Part shown: piece after piece, positions 9,455 to 17,044 of the stretch
Position numbering within the stretch: the stretch's first letter is position 1
Layout of the letters: each line of letters opens with the position of its first letter
Assembly (NCBI RefSeq): GCF_049723235.1
Contig: NZ_JBNARB010000005.1
Location: 1 to 64,000, forward strand
Length of the DNA stretch: 64,000 nucleotides
Direction of reading: 5' to 3'
From: Thermovenabulum sp049723235
GTDB taxonomy: Bacteria; Bacillota; Thermosediminibacteria; Thermosediminibacterales; Thermosediminibacteraceae
Notes under the pieces: generated by a model
Databases searched by the model: none
The model's input: the letters and a program-made list of their open reading frames with translations, nothing else
Told to the model about the DNA's origin: nothing
Position numbers and translations under genes: made by a program

Positions 9455-10272
9455 GCATTTATAAAATTCATAATACTAAAATTTTAATCCGGGGAGCGGG
9501 GGATATCGCAAGCGGTATAGCCTACCGCTTATTTATTTCTGGCTTTAAGGTGATAATGACTGAAACAGAACATCCAACTTCAATTCGAAGGAAAGTATGC
9601 TTTTCTGAAGCAATTTACGATGGAGAAAAAGAAATTGAAGGAGTAAAGGCAATTTTTTCGAAGGATCCTGATATGGCTCTGCGAGTAGCAGAAGAAGGTA
9701 AAATTCCGGTACTGATTGACCCTGAACTGAAATATTTATCTTACATTAAGCCCCTTGCTCTTGTAGATGCAATTCTTGCAAAAAAAAACCTGGGTACAAA
9801 AATAGAAATGGCAGACATTGTTATAGGTGTAGGGCCGGGATTCGAGGCGGGGAAGGATTGCCATGCCGTAATTGAAACTAAAAGAGGACATAATCTGGGT
9901 AAGGTTATTTATTGTGGAAGTGCTGAGGACAATACCGGAGTACCGGGAGAAATTATGGGTTACGCTCGGGAAAGAGTGCTTTATGCCCCTGCCTCCGGCA
10001 AAATAAAGGTTTTAAAAGATATAGGTAGTTTGGTAAAAACCGGCGAAACTGTAGCAGTTATAGGTAATGTTGAAGTAAAAGCCAGGATTAATGGTGTTTT
10101 AAGGGGCATGATACGGGACGGTTTTGAAGTATATGAAGGTTTAAAAATAGGAGATGTGGATCCTACCGGAGTTGTAGAAAATTGCTATACCATTTCTGAT
10201 AAAGCAAGAGCTGTAGGAGGCGGAGTATTAGAAGCTATATTATTTTTTATGAATCAAATAATAAAAAATTAG
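9451..10272 (+). CDS. yqeB: YqeB family protein, selenium-dependent molybdenum hydroxylase marker
   Basis: A 273-residue member of the YqeB (EF2563-type) family. It starts with a Rossmann-like LIRGAGDIASGIAYRL and holds the MTETEHPTSIRR, VGPGFEAGKDCHAVIET and GNVEVKARINGVLRG motifs. The family co-occurs with selD and with XDH-type enzymes carrying labile selenium, so it is thought to act in making or inserting the seleno-cofactor. It overlaps the preceding gene by ATGA and closes the maturation operon. No selD is in the window, so selenium use by this organism is inferred. Confidence 0.87.
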   Translation: MSIYKIHNTKILIRGAGDIASGIAYRLFISGFKVIMTETEHPTSIRRKVCFSEAIYDGEKEIEGVKAIFSKDPDMALRVAEEGKIPVLIDPELKYLSYIKPLALVDAILAKKNLGTKIEMADIVIGVGPGFEAGKDCHAVIETKRGHNLGKVIYCGSAEDNTGVPGEIMGYARERVLYAPASGKIKVLKDIGSLVKTGETVAVIGNVEVKARINGVLRGMIRDGFEVYEGLKIGDVDPTGVVENCYTISDKARAVGGGVLEAILFFMNQIIKN

Positions 10273-10353
10273 AACATTTATTGTGATAGTTTAACAAAGG
10301 AATAGCTTTGACAATATCGAATTTCTTAATCAATAAAGTAATGGAGAATTAAT

Positions 10354-11193
10354 ATGATTTATATTAATGTTACTGCCGGAAAAAAAGCACTGAGAATTTT
10401 AAGTTTAAGGAAAAAGGGTAAAATTCACAGTGTTTTTAAAAATGCCATAAACATTCTGTTTGATAATGAGCTGATAGGTATTGTAAAAAAGGATGATTTT
10501 TTAAATTTTTATAATATATCTATTAGCTTTACCGGTAATTTTGAAACCTTGCCGGTGAATTTTGAGGGATCTACGGTAAATTTTCATGACGATATTTTAT
10601 TTTTTAATAATACCCCGCTTTTTTATGTTTATGATATTAATATTTTTAACCCTTTTAGCTATCTTTTTGAGCATTTAAATGAAAAAAATTTATCTTATGA
10701 TAAAAAGTCATTGATTTCAAAGATATCTTTATTGGAATCGATAGCAAATGAAGAACTTTCAAAATACGATGACTTAACTTTGTCAGTAAGAAAAAAAATA
10801 ATTAACTTAGCGGAAAAAGAATTGTCTTCGATGATTGGCTTAGGACCGGGGCTTACTCCGGCTTTTGACGATTTTTTAAGCGGTTATATGATGGCAAAAA
10901 ACTTTATGTTTTTTTTAACGAAAAAGCAAATTTTTCGCTCATTTAAAGAAAACCTGAAAATAATAAGGAAATCAAAAAATAAAACCAACATTGTCAGCTA
11001 CCAAATGCTAAAAACAGCGGCAATGTTTGGAGGTCCCAAACTGGTTATTGATTTGCTTATAAGCCTTTTTCATCCTGATGAACCCGGATCCATAGAAGAT
11101 AATTTTCATAAATTGTTAAATATCGGAGCTACATCGGGATGCTTTTGGGCTTTAGGAATAATAGATGGCATTAAGAAATTCAAGGAGGTGTAA
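10354..11193 (+). CDS. allH: DUF2877 protein, oxamate carbamoyltransferase subunit AllH-like
   Basis: A 279-residue protein identified by the DUF2877 signature GLGPGLTPAFDDFLSGYM near residue 165 and TSGCFWALGII near the C-terminus. E. coli YlbF (AllH) is of this family and is one of three genes needed for oxamate carbamoyltransferase. It comes directly before fdrA, matching that role. The N-terminal half is poorly conserved and AT-rich. The start is ATG 10354 behind GGAGAA. Assignment rests on the DUF2877 motif plus context. Confidence 0.78.
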   Translation: MIYINVTAGKKALRILSLRKKGKIHSVFKNAINILFDNELIGIVKKDDFLNFYNISISFTGNFETLPVNFEGSTVNFHDDILFFNNTPLFYVYDINIFNPFSYLFEHLNEKNLSYDKKSLISKISLLESIANEELSKYDDLTLSVRKKIINLAEKELSSMIGLGPGLTPAFDDFLSGYMMAKNFMFFLTKKQIFRSFKENLKIIRKSKNKTNIVSYQMLKTAAMFGGPKLVIDLLISLFHPDEPGSIEDNFHKLLNIGATSGCFWALGIIDGIKKFKEV

Positions 11194-11213
11194 TCCGGTT
11201 ATTCCGGGGAAAA

Positions 11214-12749
11214 ATGGTAAAAGAAATAGTAATTAAAAAGAACTCTTTTTTTGATTCGGTCATGTTGATGACAATTTCAAGAGAAGTGAAAAATATCGAA
11301 GGGATAAAAGAAGCTGTAGTGGTAATGGCAACGGATTTTAATAAAGAAACCCTAAAAAATGTAGACATGATAAATGACGAAGTACTGGAAGCTACGCCTA
11401 ATGACTTAGTAATTGCAATTAAGGCGGAAAATGAACAAAGTATTGAAGTTGCTAAAAATAAAGTGGAAGAAATGCTAACAAAAAGAACCCAGGCTCAGGG
11501 AAGCGAATACAACCCGAGGACTCTGGAGATGGCACTACAGATGGTTCCTGATTTAAACCTGGCATTAATCTCGGTACCCGGTATGTATGCGGCTGAAGAA
11601 GCGAAAAAAGCTTTAGAGGCCGGGCTTCATGTGATGCTATTCAGCGATAATGTTTCTCTGGAGGATGAAATAAAACTAAAGAATATTGCCCGGGAAAAAG
11701 GTCTTCTAATGATGGGGCCTGACTGCGGTACGGCAATAATAAATGGTGTTCCCCTGGCCTTTGCAAATAAAGTTAGGCGAGGGAAAATCGGTATTGTCGG
11801 TGCCTCCGGAACAGGGACTCAAGAGGTTTCTTCAATAATTACAAGACTTGGAGGAGGAGTTTCTCAGGTAATAGGTACAGGCGGCAGGGATTTAAAAGCT
11901 GAAGTCGGTGGAATAATGATGACGATGGGAATTGAAGCCTTAATTGAAGATGATGAAACCGATTGTATAGTTCTTATTTCAAAACCACCCGCAAAAGAAG
12001 TGATGGAAAGAGTCATAGAGAAGATAAAAAATACTAATAAAAAAGTCATAGTACATTTTATTGGTGCCGATTTGTCCTTTGCTGAAAAATATGGACTGGA
12101 AACTGCTTCCACACTGGAAGAGACTGCATTTAAAGCTTACGAAGCATGTTACGGAAAACTTGCAAAGCTGCCTGAGGAGGAAGAGGTAAGAATCGATATT
12201 GAAAAAATTAGAAAGAGCCTTAATGTCAATCAAAAATACATTAGAGGGCTTTACTCGGGAGGAAGCCTTTGCGATGAAGCAATGGTGATAATGAAAAAGA
12301 AATTCCCGAGAGTATATTCTAACATTGCCTTAACTGAAGAGGAGAAACTTCCTTCAAAGGATCAAAGCATACAGCATACAGTAATTGATATGGGGGATGA
12401 TGAATTTACCCGCGGTAAACCGCATCCCATGATCGATTATACCCAGAGGGTGGAGAGGATTTTAAAAGAAGCAGAATCCGAAGAAGTAGCGGTTATCTTA
12501 CTGGATGTGGTTTTAGGATACGGTGCTCATAAGGATCCTTCTTCGGAACTGGTACCTGCCATTCAAAAAGCCCGGGAAATTGCTTTGAAAAAAGGCAACA
12601 ATATAATATTTGTTATTTCTCTTTGTGGAACCTACGAAGATCCTCAGGATTATAGAAAACAGAAAGAAGAATTAGAAAGAGCCGGGGCAATAGTGACAAC
12701 TACTAATAAAAGAGCAGTAGAGATAGCCATGTCAATTGTTGAGGCTTAA
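11214..12749 (+). CDS. fdrA: FdrA family protein (AllF), oxamate carbamoyltransferase subunit
   Basis: A 511-residue FdrA protein related to succinyl-CoA synthetase alpha/beta folds. It shows FSDNVSLEDE, LLMMGPDCGT, GIVGASGTGTQEV (CoA-ligase-like loop), GTGGRDLKAEVGG and DVVLGYGAHKDP. E. coli FdrA/AllF together with AllG and AllH forms oxamate carbamoyltransferase, which converts oxalurate and phosphate to oxamate and carbamoyl phosphate. Relative to E. coli FdrA it ends early: the last 50 or so residues are encoded by the separate small gene just downstream. The start is ATG 11214. Confidence 0.9.
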   Translation: MVKEIVIKKNSFFDSVMLMTISREVKNIEGIKEAVVVMATDFNKETLKNVDMINDEVLEATPNDLVIAIKAENEQSIEVAKNKVEEMLTKRTQAQGSEYNPRTLEMALQMVPDLNLALISVPGMYAAEEAKKALEAGLHVMLFSDNVSLEDEIKLKNIAREKGLLMMGPDCGTAIINGVPLAFANKVRRGKIGIVGASGTGTQEVSSIITRLGGGVSQVIGTGGRDLKAEVGGIMMTMGIEALIEDDETDCIVLISKPPAKEVMERVIEKIKNTNKKVIVHFIGADLSFAEKYGLETASTLEETAFKAYEACYGKLAKLPEEEEVRIDIEKIRKSLNVNQKYIRGLYSGGSLCDEAMVIMKKKFPRVYSNIALTEEEKLPSKDQSIQHTVIDMGDDEFTRGKPHPMIDYTQRVERILKEAESEEVAVILLDVVLGYGAHKDPSSELVPAIQKAREIALKKGNNIIFVISLCGTYEDPQDYRKQKEELERAGAIVTTTNKRAVEIAMSIVEA

Positions 12750-12768
12750 TTTTAAGGAGGTGACGTTA

Positions 12769-12939
12769 TTGTCTAAGATTAACGAACTTTTCAAAAAGGA
12801 ATTGAAGGTTGTAAACATTGGAATTACTGGTTTCAGAGATGATTTAAAAAGTTTGAAGGTTCCGGTAATCCACGTGGAATTCAGGCCTCCTGCAGGAGGT
12901 AATGCAAAACTATTATCCATACTAAAGAAATTAAAATAA
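12769..12939 (+). CDS. Small FdrA-domain protein (detached FdrA C-terminal module)
   Basis: A 56-residue protein from TTG 12769 behind AAGGAGGTGA (12754-12763). Its core VVNIGITGF, then PVIHVEF and PPAGGN, resembles the last segment of E. coli FdrA as I recall it (VINIGLRSF, PVVHYQW, PVAGGN). It is therefore best read as the FdrA C-terminal module encoded as its own gene, between the FdrA core and AllG. It has its own strong RBS and no sign of decay, so a functional small subunit is more likely than a frameshift remnant. Confidence 0.75.
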   Translation: MSKINELFKKELKVVNIGITGFRDDLKSLKVPVIHVEFRPPAGGNAKLLSILKKLK

Positions 12940-12961
12940 AGTTTTAAAGGGGGAAAACAAA

Positions 12962-14209
12962 TTGGTAGATATTGAAAGAGCAAATCAAGAAGCGGTTCAG
13001 AGATTTTTAAACAGCCAACCCGTTCTTGTAGGTATCGGAAAAGCTTTAGATGTAATTCCCGGCATGACTCCTAAGACTATTTTACATGCCGGTCCACCGG
13101 TTACATGGGATAGGATGTCAGGCCCCTTGAAGGGAGCTATAGTTGGGGCGCTGATATATGAAGGACTGGCAAAGGATGAAAATGAAGCTATAGAACTTGC
13201 AAGCTCGGGAGAAATTACTTTTGATTCCTGTCACCATCATAATGCAGTAGGACCGATGGCCGGTGTTACATCACCATCAATGCCGGTTTTTATAGTAGAA
13301 AATAAAACCTACGGTAACAAAGCTTACTGTAACTTGAATGAAGGTCTTGGAAAGGCATTAAGATTTGGCGCTTACGGTGAAGATGTTATAAAGAGATTAA
13401 AATGGATGGAAGAGGTACTCGGTCCTGCCTTAAAAGAAGCTCTGTCAATAGTAGGTGAAATTGATGTAAAAAACTTACAGGTTCAGGCTCTGATGATGGG
13501 AGATGAATGCCATAACAGAAATAGAGCCGGTACATCGCTATTTTTAAGGCAAATTGCCCCGGGTCTTGTAAAGAGCAGTCTTCCAAAGGAAGATGTGGCA
13601 AAGGTATTTGAATTTATTAATGGAAATGACCATTTCTTCTTAAATTTATCAATGGCTGCATGCAAAGCTACAGCAGACTCTGCAAAGGGCATAAAAGGAA
13701 GCACGATGGTTTACACAATGGCGAGGAATGGAACGGATTTTGGCATCAGAGTAAGTGGGCTTGGAGATAGATGGTTTACTGCACCTGCAGAGAAAATAAG
13801 AGGTCTTTATTTCCCAGGTTTTGGCCCCGAGGATGCAAATCCAGATATAGGTGACAGCGTAATTTCTGAAACAATCGGTATTGGTGGCTTTGCAATGGCC
13901 GCAGCACCTGCAATTGTACAATTTGTAGGCGGTACGGTTAAAGATGCCATTAATTATACCCAGAGTATGTATGAAATTACGCTAACTGAAAACAATGCCT
14001 ATAGGATTCCTTATCTTGATTTTAAAGGAACCCCAACCGGAATAGACATCAGAAAGGTTATCGAAACGGGAATATTACCAATAATTAACACGGGAATAGC
14101 CCATAAAAACCCGGGAATTGGTCAGGTAGGGGCAGGATTGGTAAATCCCCCAATGAAATGTTTTGAAGATGCGCTTATTGCCTTTGCTGAAGAGTATAAC
14201 ATTGAGTAA
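12962..14209 (+). CDS. allG: DUF1116 family protein (AllG/YlbE), oxamate carbamoyltransferase subunit
   Basis: A 415-residue DUF1116 protein with ANQEAVQRFLNSQPVLV near the N-terminus, HAGPPVTWDRMSGP, FDSCHHHNAVGPMAGV and MMGDECHNRNRAGT, all typical of YlbE/AllG. With AllF and AllH it makes up oxamate carbamoyltransferase in E. coli. It starts at TTG 12962 behind AAAGGGGG. The order allH-fdrA-small-allG differs from E. coli (allF-allG-allH), but all components are present. The many conserved His, Asp and Cys residues suggest it carries catalytic groups; this is inference. Confidence 0.87.
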   Translation: MVDIERANQEAVQRFLNSQPVLVGIGKALDVIPGMTPKTILHAGPPVTWDRMSGPLKGAIVGALIYEGLAKDENEAIELASSGEITFDSCHHHNAVGPMAGVTSPSMPVFIVENKTYGNKAYCNLNEGLGKALRFGAYGEDVIKRLKWMEEVLGPALKEALSIVGEIDVKNLQVQALMMGDECHNRNRAGTSLFLRQIAPGLVKSSLPKEDVAKVFEFINGNDHFFLNLSMAACKATADSAKGIKGSTMVYTMARNGTDFGIRVSGLGDRWFTAPAEKIRGLYFPGFGPEDANPDIGDSVISETIGIGGFAMAAAPAIVQFVGGTVKDAINYTQSMYEITLTENNAYRIPYLDFKGTPTGIDIRKVIETGILPIINTGIAHKNPGIGQVGAGLVNPPMKCFEDALIAFAEEYNIE

Positions 14210-14267
14210 AAGGTTTTGTGGGAAATACTAAATTTATCAATTTAAATTATGAGGAGGTAAAATAACA

Positions 14268-15050
14268 ATGAGTTTTTTAGAAAAAGTAAAAATGTATGAT
14301 TTAACACAACCTTTAAGTCATCTTACACCACCATGGCCTACTTATGAACCACTGCAAATCAAATTTTTCAAAAGACTTGCTCCAAATGGAGCTAACGGGC
14401 AACTTATTACTACCAGTAACCATGTGGGCACCCATTTAGATGGCGAACTTCATTTTTGCACCAGTGGAAGGGATATAGCAAGTCTTCCTCTTGATTTTCT
14501 CGTAGGACCCGGTGTCGTAGTTGATGTAAGCGATATAGCTGAAGATTACGGAATTTACACTTCTAAAGACATAATGGAAAGAGCAGATGTTAGAGAAGGA
14601 GACATTCTGATAATTCACACAGGCTATCATCATTATGCCTGGGACCAGCCAAATGCTGATGAAATTAAATATATGATTAAACATCCGGGACCAACCATGG
14701 AATTCGCCGAATGGTGTATTAAAATGAAGATTAAATGGATAGGAGTTGACTGCGGTTCTGCAGACCATCCGATGAACACGAAAATTAGAGAATGGATGCC
14801 CAACCAGGCAAAGGAGGCAGATGCATATCTTAAAGAAAAATACGGGAAAGGTTTAGATGAATTCTTCCCCGCAAACCATTACCAGTTAATGCATATTAAA
14901 CTTTTCCCTTATGGAATTATTCATGCAGAGAACTTAGGCGGAGACATCGATAAGCTCTTGAATAAGAGAACCGTGATTGGCTGCTTCCCGTGGAGATTTG
15001 TGGGCGGAGAATCTTCAATTTGCAGAATTGTAGCCTTCCATGAGGAGTAG
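14268..15050 (+). CDS. Cyclase family metal-dependent hydrolase
   Basis: A 260-residue member of the cyclase/arylformamidase (KynB-like) superfamily. The diagnostic metal site HVGTHLDGELHF gives H52, H56, D58 and H62, and HTGYHHY supplies further His residues. Known relatives hydrolyse amides or lactams such as N-formylkynurenine and isatin. Its place between allG and carbamate kinase suggests a ureide or oxamate-related amide substrate, but none can be named. GAGGAGG precedes ATG 14268. It is separated from the next gene by seven bases, so it is translated within the same operon. Confidence 0.82.
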   Translation: MSFLEKVKMYDLTQPLSHLTPPWPTYEPLQIKFFKRLAPNGANGQLITTSNHVGTHLDGELHFCTSGRDIASLPLDFLVGPGVVVDVSDIAEDYGIYTSKDIMERADVREGDILIIHTGYHHYAWDQPNADEIKYMIKHPGPTMEFAEWCIKMKIKWIGVDCGSADHPMNTKIREWMPNQAKEADAYLKEKYGKGLDEFFPANHYQLMHIKLFPYGIIHAENLGGDIDKLLNKRTVIGCFPWRFVGGESSICRIVAFHEE

Positions 15051-15057
15051 GGAAAAT

Positions 15058-16005
15058 ATGGCTAAAAAGAGAGTAGTAGTCGCACTTGGCGGTAATGCAA
15101 TACTTCAACCCGGTCAAAAAGGCACCTTCGAAAGTCAATTGGAAAATATTAAAATTACCGCAAAACAGCTGGTAAGCCTCGTAGAACGGGGCTACCAGCT
15201 CCTTATCACCCACGGAAATGGTCCACAGGTTGGTCAGGTATATTTACAGCAAAAAGCAGCCGAAAAGGAAGGAATTCCTTCAATGCCCCTTCATGCATGC
15301 GGTGCGTTTACTCAGGGATTATTGGGTTATATGATACAGCAATGTTTATTTAATGAAATGAAAAAAGCGGGTTTAAAGAACAATGTGGCAACAGTTGTAA
15401 CTCAGGTATTAGTATCAAAAGATGATCCGGCTTTTAAAAATCCTACGAAGCCGATAGGACCCTTTTATTCAGAAGAACATGCTAAAAAAGCCATGGAAGA
15501 GTTTGGTGAGGTATGGAAGGAAGACAGCGGGAGGGGATGGCGAAGGGTTGTTCCTTCCCCGGAGCCGCAAACCATTATTGAAATAGACGCTATTAAAGAA
15601 CTTTTATCAAAAGGTACCATTGTTATAGCCAGCGGTGGTGGTGGAATACCTGTATTCTTAGATGAAAATGGTGAGCTAAAAGGAATAGATGCGGTAATAG
15701 ATAAAGACTTAGCTGCTGAGAAAATGGCTGAAGAAATAGATGCGGATATATTTGTGATTTTAACCGATGTTCCTTATGTTGCTATAAACTACAAAAAACC
15801 GGATCAAAAAAATCTGATGAATGTAAAATTGGAAGAAATGAAAAAATATTATGACGAAGGACATTTTAAAGAAGGTAGTATGGGACCAAAAGTAAAGGCC
15901 GTACTGAAATTTGTTGAAAATAAAAAAAGAACGGCGGTAATTACATCTCTTGACAATGCTTTACAGGCAGCAGAAGGGATTTTCGGTACAGTGGTAAGTC
16001 CATAA
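15058..16005 (+). CDS. arcC: Carbamate kinase
   Basis: A 315-residue carbamate kinase. Motifs are VVALGGNAIL at the N-terminus, THGNGPQVG, ASGGGGIPV and DKDLAAEKMA, with SMGPKVKA and TSLDNA near the C-terminus. It uses carbamoyl phosphate and ADP to make ATP and carbamate. In E. coli the equivalent gene beside allFGH (ybcF/allK) is the catabolic enzyme for oxalurate breakdown, and the neighbourhood here supports the same job. The start is ATG 15058, inside the intergenic spacer after the cyclase stop. The stop codon lies in a 14-bp tandem repeat. Confidence 0.93.
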   Translation: MAKKRVVVALGGNAILQPGQKGTFESQLENIKITAKQLVSLVERGYQLLITHGNGPQVGQVYLQQKAAEKEGIPSMPLHACGAFTQGLLGYMIQQCLFNEMKKAGLKNNVATVVTQVLVSKDDPAFKNPTKPIGPFYSEEHAKKAMEEFGEVWKEDSGRGWRRVVPSPEPQTIIEIDAIKELLSKGTIVIASGGGGIPVFLDENGELKGIDAVIDKDLAAEKMAEEIDADIFVILTDVPYVAINYKKPDQKNLMNVKLEEMKKYYDEGHFKEGSMGPKVKAVLKFVENKKRTAVITSLDNALQAAEGIFGTVVSP

Positions 16006-16025
16006 GGTTATGTCCATAAGGTTAT
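15998..16025 (+). repeat. Perfect 14-bp tandem duplication at the arcC stop
   Basis: GTCCATAAGGTTAT occurs twice back to back. The first copy contains the arcC stop codon (16003-16005), so the second lies wholly in the untranslated gap before the next gene. This looks like a recent slippage duplication. Confidence 0.9.
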
Positions 16026-16047
16026 AGATTAAGGTGGTGTCTTTTTA

Positions 16048-16932
16048 ATGAAAGAATTTACTGTTTGCGGAGTACAAATTGCTCCAAAACCAAACGATAT
16101 AGCGTATAATGTGGAAAAAATAAAGGAATGGGCTAAAAAGGCAAAGAAACTGCATAACCCTGAGCTGATAGTCTTTCCGGAATCTGCCACCACAGGGTTT
16201 ACTCCCAATATGCCTATTTATGAGTTTTACAATTTATTGGATCCTATACCCGGGAAAGTAACAAAAGAGATGGAAAAGCTTTCTAAGGAATTAGATGCCT
16301 ATCTTGTTGTTCCTATGTACGAAAAGGGAGAAGAGCCCAATGTGGTATATAATAGCGCAGTCGTAATTGGACCATCGGAAGGAATTATCGGTATTTACCG
16401 CAAGACACACCTTTTTCCTACGGAAAGGTTAAGCGCGGGCGGATGGTCAACTCCTGGAAAGGAAGCACCCGTTTTTGAATTGCCTTTTTGCAAACTTGGA
16501 GTGATGATCTGTTATGATGGAGATTTTCCGGAATTAGCAAGAGAGCTTGTAGTTAAAGGTGCAGAAGTTATAGTAAGACCCTCCGCACTTTTAAGAAGTT
16601 TCGATATATGGGAATTAACAAACAGAGCCCGGGCCTACGATAATCACGTATATTTTGTAGCTGTAAATGCGGTAGGACCTGATGCAGGAAACAACTTTTA
16701 TTTCGGACACAGTATGATTATAAATCCCATAGCTCAAAAACTGGCTCAGGCGAGAGGTACCGAAGAAATAATTTATGCAAAACTCGATCCAGACCCCATT
16801 AAATACGTCACATATGGTGCCAGCACACCTATGATCTTTGATCATGTAGAAGACAGAAATTTGGAAGTTTATAAAAATATTATGAAGAAATCAAAATGTC
16901 CTTTTGAACCGGCAAAAAGAATACCTTACTAA
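16048..16932 (+). CDS. Nitrilase-superfamily C-N hydrolase (amidase)
   Basis: A 294-residue carbon-nitrogen hydrolase with the complete Glu-Lys-Cys triad: E45 in FPESATTGF, K119 in YRKTHLF and C155 in MICYDGDFPE. The superfamily includes aliphatic amidases, N-carbamyl amino acid hydrolases and beta-ureidopropionase. As last gene of the ureide operon it may hydrolyse oxamate, a carbamoyl amide or a ring-opening product; that is inference. GGTGG lies upstream of ATG 16048. A terminator starts at its stop codon. Confidence 0.85.
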   Translation: MKEFTVCGVQIAPKPNDIAYNVEKIKEWAKKAKKLHNPELIVFPESATTGFTPNMPIYEFYNLLDPIPGKVTKEMEKLSKELDAYLVVPMYEKGEEPNVVYNSAVVIGPSEGIIGIYRKTHLFPTERLSAGGWSTPGKEAPVFELPFCKLGVMICYDGDFPELARELVVKGAEVIVRPSALLRSFDIWELTNRARAYDNHVYFVAVNAVGPDAGNNFYFGHSMIINPIAQKLAQARGTEEIIYAKLDPDPIKYVTYGASTPMIFDHVEDRNLEVYKNIMKKSKCPFEPAKRIPY

Positions 16933-16957
16933 AACCGCCAATTTGGCGGTTTTTTTG
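16931..16957 (+). terminator. Rho-independent terminator closing the ureide operon
   Basis: Stem AAAACCGCC (16931-16939) with GGCGGTTTT, a five-base ATTTT-type loop and a run of T. It begins at the last base of the amidase stop codon. Confidence 0.93.
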
Positions 16958-17044
16958 TTAATAAATTTTAAAGCAAAAAAAAGGATAATTTCACTTTTTG
17001 TCGAAATATAACAAATAGATCATCCTAAGTGGGGGAATAAATTA

